A DNA stretch of 64,000 bases, taken from positions 124,001 to 188,000 of the forward strand of contig CAZBMZ010000005.1 in the NCBI GenBank assembly GCA_964492845.1, in the 5' to 3' direction. A program made the position numbers and the translations under genes. This document shows, one piece after another, positions 1-7,227 of this stretch. Origin of the DNA: JADJPF01 sp964492845 (GTDB lineage: Bacteria > Acidobacteriota > Blastocatellia > Chloracidobacteriales > JADJPF01). The first letter of the stretch is position 1, and every line of letters starts with the position of its first letter. Below the pieces are notes generated by a model that was given only the letters and a program-made list of their open reading frames with translations, had not been told where the DNA came from and ran no database searches.

Positions 1-420
1 AGTTGGTTTTGGAACAAATGTTTTAAGACGTTCCTTTAAGTCTAAAGGCATAAACTTGTTATAAAAGAATAGATGAAGCAAGGAAGGTTTAGAATAAGAA
101 CCCCAAGAATTTTTTTCTCCCCAATTAGGATGTTCTCCATATTTGGCAACAAACCGGGCAGACTCATAAAGATTTATCGAAGAGTGAACTATCTCTGAAA
201 CAGCCGCTTGTTGTAATTTATCTAGCTTTGACCACAGATTTTTAAGATTATCTCCTTCAAGATATTTAATAATGATAGAAATAATATCTGCTTTACGTGT
301 AGCTCTTTCTGATGTCGGTAGTAATGGAACTAATTTTTTTAACTCTTCTATTGTTATTTTATCTAAAACGTCAAGAACTCTAGTAACCATTTGGTTATCA
401 TTGCGGTCATAATATGGCAT
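1..420 (-). CDS. Unrecognised protein, 5' part only (runs off the window)
   Basis: An open frame starts with ATG at 420 and runs 140 codons to the window edge with no stop, so the C-terminus is missing. It begins MPYYDRNDNQMVTRV and reads as a soluble, charged, mainly helical protein. The stretch around residues 15-75 (leucine/lysine-rich, then LWSKLDKLQQAAV) faintly recalls N-terminal segments of bacterial helicase-associated proteins, but I cannot confirm that. The ATG lies 4 bases after the stop of the upstream nucleotidyltransferase gene, and a GGAG lies about 13 bases before it, so the two are probably co-transcribed. Open reading frame: clear. Function: unknown. Confidence 0.6.
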   Translation of the reverse strand, partial: MPYYDRNDNQMVTRVLDVLDKITIEELKKLVPLLPTSERATRKADIISIIIKYLEGDNLKNLWSKLDKLQQAAVSEIVHSSINLYESARFVAKYGEHPNWGEKNSWGSYSKPSLLHLFFYNKFMPLDLKERLKTFVPKPT

Positions 421-424
421 TGGA

Positions 425-1033
425 CTAGCTAATAACTCCTTTTTGGTAATCTAAGTATTCTTCCCATGTGTCAAAATCCTCTAAAATTTCTTTACTTTCT
501 ACTTCTATCAACAAAGTTTCTTTGCTATAAGCTCTAGTTATTTGATTTAGCCCCACATTATCAGGTAGTTCAAGAATTTCTTGATGAAGGCTTGCATCAA
601 TAATAATTGGATGACCAGATTTTTTTTGATAAGTAGGCTTAACTATTAGAAACTTATTTTTTTTGTAACTTTCTATTAAAAAATTAATTATTTTTACTGG
701 AATATGTGGTTGATCTACTAGGGCAATCAAATAAGCCTTAGCATCACTAGAATTTGCTTTTAACCCTGCTTTTATTGAACTTGTCATTCCAAGTAAGTAA
801 TTCTCATTGAAAACCACTTCAAGCTTATTATGATTTATGTAGGCTTGTTTGCTTAAGTGTAAGCTTATTTCTTTAGCAGAATGACCTAGGACTAAAATTA
901 TTTGATCAACATTAGAAGATAAAAGATTTTCTATAGCATTGTCAATAAAGGTTTTATGGCGAAAGGGTAAAAGTTGTTTAAGTCTACCCATTCGACTAGA
1001 TAAGCCTGCTGCAAGTAGTATCGCGCAAATCAT
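425..1033 (-). CDS. MocA/MobA-like NTP transferase (molybdenum cofactor cytidylyltransferase family)
   Basis: A 202-residue nucleotidyltransferase of the MobA-like fold. The N-terminus carries the nucleotide-binding signature LAAGLSSRMG with a following lysine (KQLLPF). LVDQPHIP near residue 105 matches the metal-binding D-x-P region, and KSGHPIIID near 140 is the usual later motif. The family transfers CMP or GMP to molybdopterin (MocA, MobA), but related enzymes act on other substrates and no molybdenum genes are visible here, so the substrate is inferred. A TATAAT on this strand (1046-1041) lies only 7 bases before the ATG, and no Shine-Dalgarno sequence is visible, so the mRNA may be leaderless. 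The gene diverges from glycyl-tRNA synthetase. Confidence 0.8.
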   Translation of the reverse strand: MICAILLAAGLSSRMGRLKQLLPFRHKTFIDNAIENLLSSNVDQIILVLGHSAKEISLHLSKQAYINHNKLEVVFNENYLLGMTSSIKAGLKANSSDAKAYLIALVDQPHIPVKIINFLIESYKKNKFLIVKPTYQKKSGHPIIIDASLHQEILELPDNVGLNQITRAYSKETLLIEVESKEILEDFDTWEEYLDYQKGVIS

Positions 1034-1105
1034 AAACTATATTATAATGCCTTGCTTCAGACATTTCATTAACTTACTCTCGATAACTTAAAAGGAAAAA
1101 CTTAA

Positions 1106-2803
1106 ATGGCTGCTCCAGATATGGAAAAAATTGTCTCGTTATCTAAAAGACGAGGCTTTATCTTTCAAAGTAGTGAAGTTTATGGAGGTATTGGATCTAC
1201 TTGGGATTATGGGCCACTTGGCGTAGAACTAAAAAATAATGTTAAGCGTGCCTGGTGGCGAAGTGTTGTTTATGAGCGCGATGATATGGAAGGCTTAGAC
1301 GCTGCTATCTTGATGAATCGGCTAGTTTGGCGATATTCAGGACATGAAGCAACATTTTCTGACCCACTAGTTGATTGTAAAGAGTGTAAAAAACGTTTTC
1401 GCTCTGATCACGTTCAAGGTAAAACTTGTCCAGAATGTGCTGGAGAATTAACCGACCCTCGAAGCTTTAACCTAATGTTTCAAACCTATGTCGGGCCTGT
1501 CCAAGATGAATCAGGGCTAGCTTATCTTAGACCAGAAACCGCCCAAGGCATTTTTGTTAACTTTATGAATGTTCAACAAACTATGCGCCGCAAACTACCT
1601 TTTGGTGTTGCTCAAATAGGTAAATCTTTCCGTAATGAAATAACACCAGGTAATTTTACTTTTCGCACTCGTGAATTTGAACAAATGGAGATAGAGTATT
1701 ACTGTAAGCCGCCAAAGTATTTACAACCTGGTGAAAAAGATGACGAAGCTTTACATGCTGAATGGGTAGAACAACGCTTTAATTGGTATGTAAACTTAGG
1801 ACTTGATGCTAATCGGCTTCAAAAACGCGCCCAAGGTAAAGAAGAGCTAGCCCATTATGCTAAAGCTACTACAGATATAGAGTATCTTTTCCCCGGTTCG
1901 CTTGGTTGGAGTGAACTAGAAGGCGTAGCTAATCGTCAAGACTATGACTTATCTGCACATAGCAAAGATGTTCCAGAGTCGGATATTGAGCGTCTTAAAT
2001 TAACAAAAAATACTGATAGCATCCAAAAGCTAGATTATTTTGATGAACAGTATGCAGATCCTGAAACGGGAAAAAAAGGTGTACGCTATATTCCTTATGT
2101 GATTGAGCCGTCAGCAGGTGCTGATCGGGCAACACTAGCATTTTTATGTGAAGCTTATAATGAAGAGTTAGTTAGCGAGCCAAAAGAAACAGAATTAACA
2201 CAACTTCGAGATTCTGCCGCAGCAGTCTTAAAAAATTTAGATAAGAGGATTGCTGAAGCAGAAAAACAAAAAGCAAAAGGCGAAGTAGAAAATACACCTA
2301 GTTTAGAGCAACTTAAAGCTATTAGTGAAAGCTTAAACAATGCCTTAACGGGACTTCCAAAAACCCTACTTGCATTTGAAGATGTTTGTAATATGTCAGG
2401 AGGCGATAAGTTAGATTTACTTAAGAAAATGCGTCCAATCGCTGCTAAATTATGTGATGAATATACTAGAGTAGTCTTAAAGCTTCATCCACACCTTGCA
2501 CCAATTAAAGTTGCTGTATTTCCTTTAAAGAAAAATGAGCCTCGTATTGTAGAAATGGCTAAGAAGATTCGCCACAGTTTACAGCCTTTTCTTAGAGTAG
2601 TTTATGATGATAGTGCTGGAATAGGTAAACTCTACAGGCGACAAGATGAAATAGGCACTCCATTTTGCATTACAGTAGATTTTCAATCCTTAGAAGATTT
2701 TACTGTTACAGTGCGAGATCGTGACACAATGAAACAAGAACGAGTTCAAATAGATAATTTGGCTCAAGATTTATGTAAAAGAATTGGTTTAGTAACTTTT
2801 TAA
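1106..2803 (+). CDS. glyQS: Glycyl-tRNA synthetase (single-chain, class II)
   Basis: Charges tRNA-Gly with glycine using ATP. The 565-residue protein is the homodimeric (archaeal/eukaryotic-like) type. Visible features are the N-terminal SKRRGFIFQSSEVYGG, a zinc-ribbon-like set C91, C94, C108, C111, LRPETAQGIF (141-150), class II motif 2 (GKSFRNEITPG, 172-182; FRTREFEQME, 186-195) and motif 3 (GADRATLAF, 338-346). The anticodon-binding domain begins near HPHLAPIKVAVFPL (461-474). Between motif 3 and that domain lie roughly 100 extra charged, helical residues (about 357-455) that bacterial enzymes of about 460-510 residues usually lack. AAGGA lies about 10 bases before the ATG. It is divergent from the MocA-like gene. 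Confidence 0.95.
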   Translation: MAAPDMEKIVSLSKRRGFIFQSSEVYGGIGSTWDYGPLGVELKNNVKRAWWRSVVYERDDMEGLDAAILMNRLVWRYSGHEATFSDPLVDCKECKKRFRSDHVQGKTCPECAGELTDPRSFNLMFQTYVGPVQDESGLAYLRPETAQGIFVNFMNVQQTMRRKLPFGVAQIGKSFRNEITPGNFTFRTREFEQMEIEYYCKPPKYLQPGEKDDEALHAEWVEQRFNWYVNLGLDANRLQKRAQGKEELAHYAKATTDIEYLFPGSLGWSELEGVANRQDYDLSAHSKDVPESDIERLKLTKNTDSIQKLDYFDEQYADPETGKKGVRYIPYVIEPSAGADRATLAFLCEAYNEELVSEPKETELTQLRDSAAAVLKNLDKRIAEAEKQKAKGEVENTPSLEQLKAISESLNNALTGLPKTLLAFEDVCNMSGGDKLDLLKKMRPIAAKLCDEYTRVVLKLHPHLAPIKVAVFPLKKNEPRIVEMAKKIRHSLQPFLRVVYDDSAGIGKLYRRQDEIGTPFCITVDFQSLEDFTVTVRDRDTMKQERVQIDNLAQDLCKRIGLVTF

Positions 2804-2853
2804 TTAATGCTAATCATTGATATATAAAAGCTTAACTGCTTAGAGGAGGAAAA

Positions 2854-3297
2854 ATGGAAAAACGCAAGAAAATGGCTGTCTTAATATTAGCTATGGTGAT
2901 TTTATCTGTAACTTGGGCTTGTGGTGGTGGAAATACTAATACTACTACCCCAGCAAATAATACTAATGCAAGTCCTGCTCCCGCTGCAAGTCCAGCAGCT
3001 AGCCCTGCTCCTGCTGCAAGTCCTGCTGCTACAGTAGATGTTTCTAAAGAGGCTATCGCGCAAATTTATACTAAAAATTGCCAGCTTTGTCATGGTGCAG
3101 AGGGGAAAGGGTTAAAAGCAATTTCTCCAGATATGCCAGATTTTACAGATGCTAAATGGCAAGCTGATGAGTCAGACCAAGAATTATATGAAACCATTGC
3201 TAATGGTGATGGCAAAATGCCTAAGTGGACAGGCATATTAAAAGAAGAAGAAATGCGTGCTTTAGTCCAACATGTTAGAGGCTATAAAAATAAGTAA
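2854..3297 (+). CDS. Cytochrome c-like lipoprotein
   Basis: A 147-residue exported monohaem cytochrome. A short signal sequence ends in a lipobox-like TWAC with the cysteine at residue 23, so it is probably a lipid-anchored periplasmic protein. A low-complexity linker (about 28-60) of repeated ASPAPAAS follows. The haem site CQLCH is at 76-80, and the methionine in MPKWTG near 122 is the likely distal ligand. The single-domain class I cytochrome c fold suggests soluble electron transfer; the partner is unknown. The Shine-Dalgarno GAGGAGG lies 6 bases before the ATG and is among the strongest in the window. The gene sits 50 bases after glyQS and 22 before cca in the same direction. Confidence 0.85.
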   Translation: MEKRKKMAVLILAMVILSVTWACGGGNTNTTTPANNTNASPAPAASPAASPAPAASPAATVDVSKEAIAQIYTKNCQLCHGAEGKGLKAISPDMPDFTDAKWQADESDQELYETIANGDGKMPKWTGILKEEEMRALVQHVRGYKNK

Positions 3298-3319
3298 AAT
3301 TTACTAAGGTTTTTTTAAG

Positions 3320-4783
3320 ATGAAATTAGATTTTGACCTTGCTGGTAAAAAAGCAATGGGATTAATCCAAAAAATATGCGCGGCTATTGAAAAAGAAGGT
3401 GGCCGCGCATTTTTAGTTGGTGGTCTTGTACGTGATCTAGCTATGGTAAAACTAGGGTTAATTAATGCTGAAAACTTACCACCTGCTAGAGATTTTGATA
3501 TAGAAGCCTATCAAATTGATGCAGAGAAATTACGTACAGTGCTAGCTAAATTTGGTCGAGTTGGTGCTGTTGGCGAAGCTTTTACAGTTTATAAATTAGC
3601 TTTTGGACACGCTGAAAATCGAATAGAGCTAGATGTTAGTTTACCCCGTCGGGAATCTAAAACCGGACGAGGGCATAAAGGTTTTTTAGTTGTAGGCGAT
3701 CCTGACATGACAATTGAAGAAGCTGCAAAAAGGCGGGATCTTACAATAAATGCAATACTTTGCCAGCCAACAACGGGAGAAATAATAGACCCTTATCATG
3801 GCATAGAAGATCTAAAACAAGGGCTTTTAAGAGTGGTTGATCCAACTACTTTTATTGAAGATTCTTTAAGAGTGCTAAGAATAATGCAGTTTGCTGCTCG
3901 GTTTGAATTTAGGATTTCTGAAGACACTAAAACGCTTTGTCAGACAATAGATCTTTTAGATTTGCCTTGTGAAAGGATTTGGGGAGAAATAGAAAAGCTT
4001 TTGCTACGTGCTAAACGTCCGTCTATTGGCTGGCAAGTGGCTTTAGAAATGGGTGTAATTGATCAACTTTTTCCAGAATTAAAAGCTTTAGTTGGTTGTC
4101 CACAAGAAAAACAATGGCACCCAGAAGGAGATGTTTGGATTCATACACTTCAAGCTATAGATGAAGCCGCACAATTAATTAGTGATTTACCTAAAGCACA
4201 ACAAATAACTATAATGTTAGCTGTGCTATGTCATGATTTAGGTAAACCTTCTACAACAGAAGTAATAAATGGGCGGATTCGCTCACTTGCACATGAAGAA
4301 GCAGGAGTTAAACCAACAGAACAATTTTTAGATCGGCTAAATATTCATACATTTGACGGGTATAATGTACGTGAACAAGTAATAGGACTAGTAGCAAATC
4401 ACTTAAAACCAGGACAGTTTTTTAAGCAAAAAGAAACTGTTACAGATGGAGCATTCCGACGACTAGCACAAAAATGTGAGATGGAACTGCTTTATCGTGT
4501 AGCAAAAGCGGACTCTCTTGGTCGTCATGCTGCGGACGCTCCAGAACCTAATGCAGATGCTCAAGAATGGTTTCGCGCTCGTGTTTTAGAATTAGGCGTA
4601 GAAAAAGAAGCACCTCAAGCTTTGCTTTTAGGCCGTCATTTACTAGACTTAGGACTAAGTCCAGGTCGTCAAATTGGACAAATTACACGTGCTGTTTATG
4701 AACTACAACTTGATGGAAAAGTTACCAATTTGGCAGAAGCTATTAATGCTGCAAAAGAATTAATTGCAACTCAAAGTAATTAA
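3320..4783 (+). CDS. cca: CCA-adding enzyme / tRNA nucleotidyltransferase with HD domain
   Basis: Adds or repairs the 3' CCA end of tRNA. The 487-residue protein has the class II nucleotidyltransferase head: FLVGGLVRD (about 31-39), the catalytic DFDIEAY (about 58-64), and RRDLTINAI (about 127-135) followed by the DPYHGIEDL motif. A SLRVLRIMQFAARF segment marks the neck. An HD phosphohydrolase domain follows with CHDLGKP near 305, as in the bacterial proteins that combine nucleotidyl transfer with phosphatase activity. A poly(A) polymerase role is possible, because the families are hard to tell apart by sequence; the GG-VRD and RRD-N motifs fit CCA addition. It lies in a run of plus-strand genes. 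Confidence 0.88.
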   Translation: MKLDFDLAGKKAMGLIQKICAAIEKEGGRAFLVGGLVRDLAMVKLGLINAENLPPARDFDIEAYQIDAEKLRTVLAKFGRVGAVGEAFTVYKLAFGHAENRIELDVSLPRRESKTGRGHKGFLVVGDPDMTIEEAAKRRDLTINAILCQPTTGEIIDPYHGIEDLKQGLLRVVDPTTFIEDSLRVLRIMQFAARFEFRISEDTKTLCQTIDLLDLPCERIWGEIEKLLLRAKRPSIGWQVALEMGVIDQLFPELKALVGCPQEKQWHPEGDVWIHTLQAIDEAAQLISDLPKAQQITIMLAVLCHDLGKPSTTEVINGRIRSLAHEEAGVKPTEQFLDRLNIHTFDGYNVREQVIGLVANHLKPGQFFKQKETVTDGAFRRLAQKCEMELLYRVAKADSLGRHAADAPEPNADAQEWFRARVLELGVEKEAPQALLLGRHLLDLGLSPGRQIGQITRAVYELQLDGKVTNLAEAINAAKELIATQSN

Positions 4784-4801
4784 TGGTGTTAGGGAAAATC
4801 T

Positions 4802-6124
4802 ATGAAATTTACCAAATATGCCAAATGGGATGGTTTAGACTGGTCAGAACTCAGTTTAGACGAACTACTAAATAAATTATCTGATTTTTTCCTTCAAAGT
4901 GGCTTCCAAGGCTATTCCCGCCGCCGTCGTTCAACACCGCAGCAACAAGACCAAACCCTAGCAGATTTAGCCGAAGCTATTCGCCAAGCCTTGCTTCAAG
5001 GGGTGCTTTCTGATTTGGAAATGGAGCAACTTCAAGATCAAGATGGAAATATTCGTGAAGAAGTTCTAGCTGAACTTTTAGACCGACTAATTGAGAAATT
5101 ACTTAAGGAAGGCTATATAAACTTAGAGGATGAGGAAGCTGTCCAAGCTTTACGTCAGCAACTTGCTAAAGAAGGACGACTAGATCCAGAATGGGCCAAA
5201 GGTGTTAAATTTCAACTAACGGATAAAGGCTTGGATTTTCTTGGATTTAAAGCTTTGCGGGATTTGCTTGGCAGCCTTGGACGTAGCAGCGTTGGCCGTC
5301 ATGACACTAATCATCTTGCTACTAGCATTGAAGCTCATGAGGTTTCTAAGCCTTATGAATTTGGCGATACAATAAATTTAGATGTTAATGCTACGCTGCT
5401 TTCTGCAATTAGACGTGAAGGTTTAGGAACACCAATAAATTTAGAATATCGTGATTTAATGGTGCATCAGTCAGAATATCATAGCTCTTGTGCTACAGTT
5501 TTAATGCTAGATTGTAGTCATTCAATGATTTTGTATGGTGAAGATCGTTTTAGTCCTGCTAAAAAAGTAGCTCTAGCCTTAGCGCATTTGATTCGTACTC
5601 AATACCCTGGTGATAGTATTCGCGTAGTTTTATTTCATGATGGTGCAGAAGAAATACCATTTGCAAAACTAGCTCAAGTACAAGTTGGCCCCTATCATAC
5701 CAACACTTTAGAAGGCTTAAAATTAGCTAGACGAATACTTTCAGCACAACAAAAGGAAATGAAGCAAATTATTATGATTACCGATGGCAAACCCTCAGCA
5801 ATGTTTGTTGATGGTGGGCTTAAGGGTAAGAAAAATCAGGCTTTTCATTATGCCGAGCCAACTGCTAGCGGACGCTATCTTTATAAAAATCCTATGGGAC
5901 TTGATCCGCTTATTATCCAAGAAACCTTAAAAGAAGTAGCCAATTGTCGTAAATCAGGCATTTTAATTAATACTTTTATGTTGACAGATGATTATTACTT
6001 AGTGGATTTTGTTAAAAAAGTAACAGAAATTGCTCATGGCAAAGCATATTTTACTAGCATAACAAACCTAGGGCAGTATGTCCTATATGATTTTATTAAG
6101 AAGAAGACTAAAAAAGTACGTTAA
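4802..6124 (+). CDS. VWA-domain protein (Mg-chelatase D / CoxE-like)
   Basis: A 440-residue cytoplasmic protein with no signal peptide. The N-terminal half is glutamine- and leucine-rich and helical (about 40-170). The C-terminal von Willebrand A domain (about 230-435) carries a complete MIDAS-type metal site: DCSHS at 237-241, a threonine in HTNTLEGL, and ITDGKPSAM. Proteins of this kind commonly work as metal-ion-dependent partners of an AAA+ ATPase (as in MoxR or Mg-chelatase systems), but no such partner is adjacent. The next gene begins 9 bases downstream and is probably translated from the same mRNA. Confidence 0.75.
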   Translation: MKFTKYAKWDGLDWSELSLDELLNKLSDFFLQSGFQGYSRRRRSTPQQQDQTLADLAEAIRQALLQGVLSDLEMEQLQDQDGNIREEVLAELLDRLIEKLLKEGYINLEDEEAVQALRQQLAKEGRLDPEWAKGVKFQLTDKGLDFLGFKALRDLLGSLGRSSVGRHDTNHLATSIEAHEVSKPYEFGDTINLDVNATLLSAIRREGLGTPINLEYRDLMVHQSEYHSSCATVLMLDCSHSMILYGEDRFSPAKKVALALAHLIRTQYPGDSIRVVLFHDGAEEIPFAKLAQVQVGPYHTNTLEGLKLARRILSAQQKEMKQIIMITDGKPSAMFVDGGLKGKKNQAFHYAEPTASGRYLYKNPMGLDPLIIQETLKEVANCRKSGILINTFMLTDDYYLVDFVKKVTEIAHGKAYFTSITNLGQYVLYDFIKKKTKKVR

Positions 6125-6133
6125 TAATTAGGC

Positions 6134-6955
6134 ATGAAAGAAATTTATATTCTTCCAACAGGACAAGTTTTACAAAATGCAGTAAATATTGAAATGGGAC
6201 GGCTTGACCCAGAAAATCTTTGTTTTGATCGTCTAGCAGAATTTTCTAAATATGCTTTTCGTTCTGCTGCTAAGCAATTAGCTGAAGCAATAATACTAGG
6301 TTTACAAGTACCAAATCAATTTGTCACCTCACATGTTGAGCATGCTTGTAATGTTTTTGCTTGTGCAGTATTTCTTGATCCAACACTAGTAAAAAATCCT
6401 AAATTTACAATGTTATTAGATGTAGTAGATCGACTAGACACTTTTGGCCCGGCTTATCCTGTACCAGAAATCGTTTCTAATCAAGTTCGTGCCTTGATGG
6501 GGCCTATTTGGAAACTTCGCAATGAAGGAAAACTTTACTCGCTAGCAGCAAATGAGATAGCAGAATTACTAAAAGCTACGGCCCAACAGGTAGCAGATTA
6601 TTGCAATGGTACTTATGAATTAGTTTTAGAAAAAGAAAGTCCTAGAACATTTCAGATTATTGCCGAACATAAATCAATGATTATGGTAGAGAGTTCTAGT
6701 TTTATTTTTGATCTTCTTTATAAGAAATCTTACCGTGTTGCTATTGTTTATCGTAAGTTAAATGATGGATATAAATATGATATTGCTAAACAATCGGAGT
6801 TTGTGCGCTTTGATATTTTAGCTTTGATTGTTGAATTAAATAAGTTAGAAGCAGGCTGGGCAGGGACATCTACTACAGGACATTCCCCTCGTATTCACAG
6901 CCAGCTTGAACCAAAACAAGTTTGGGATTTAATGTTAAATAACTCATTGTCTTAA
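6134..6955 (+). CDS. Conserved-looking protein of unknown function
   Basis: I do not recognise this 273-residue protein. It lacks a signal peptide or membrane segment and looks globular, mainly helical in the first 150 residues. A His/Cys/Asp-containing patch HVEHACNVFACAVFLDP (about 67-83), followed by LLDVVDRLDTFGP, could be a metal site, but this is only a visual impression. The C-terminal part is mixed alpha/beta, with RVAIVYRKL. It starts 9 bases after the VWA gene, so a joint role with that protein is the best contextual clue. The codon use and base composition match its neighbours. Confidence 0.6.
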   Translation: MKEIYILPTGQVLQNAVNIEMGRLDPENLCFDRLAEFSKYAFRSAAKQLAEAIILGLQVPNQFVTSHVEHACNVFACAVFLDPTLVKNPKFTMLLDVVDRLDTFGPAYPVPEIVSNQVRALMGPIWKLRNEGKLYSLAANEIAELLKATAQQVADYCNGTYELVLEKESPRTFQIIAEHKSMIMVESSSFIFDLLYKKSYRVAIVYRKLNDGYKYDIAKQSEFVRFDILALIVELNKLEAGWAGTSTTGHSPRIHSQLEPKQVWDLMLNNSLS

Positions 6956-7142
6956 GATCTGTTTTTGTAAGTTGACAGAAGCTCAGAATAGTTTTTATCC
7001 TATTAGCCAGACTATATAGCCCCCAAACAAGTTTCAAGCTAAAATTAGGAAAATACGCAAGCTACTAAAATTTTGATAAAAGCTTATAATAAAACATAAA
7101 ATATAGTTACTTTACTAGTGCCTAAAAAGGTAAAGTATTACT

Positions 7143-7171
7143 TTGACTTTTGCTGGCAAAAGCATTATTTT
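7143..7171 (+). promoter_or_regulatory. Sigma-70-like promoter with a palindrome in its spacer
   Basis: TTGACT (7143-7148), a 17-base spacer and TATTTT (7166-7171) make a plausible promoter for the kinase gene at 7228. CTTTTGC-tg-GCAAAAG (7147-7162), a perfect 7-base inverted repeat, fills most of the spacer and could bind a regulator. A second inverted repeat, TACTTTAC / GTAAAGTA (7108-7115 and 7130-7137), lies just upstream. The rest of the 272-base gap (6956-7227) shows nothing recognisable. Confidence 0.4.
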
Positions 7172-7227
7172 AATAGTCTTGAGCAAAATTAAGCGCGATA
7201 AAATTCATCATTAAATCAAAGGCGCAT

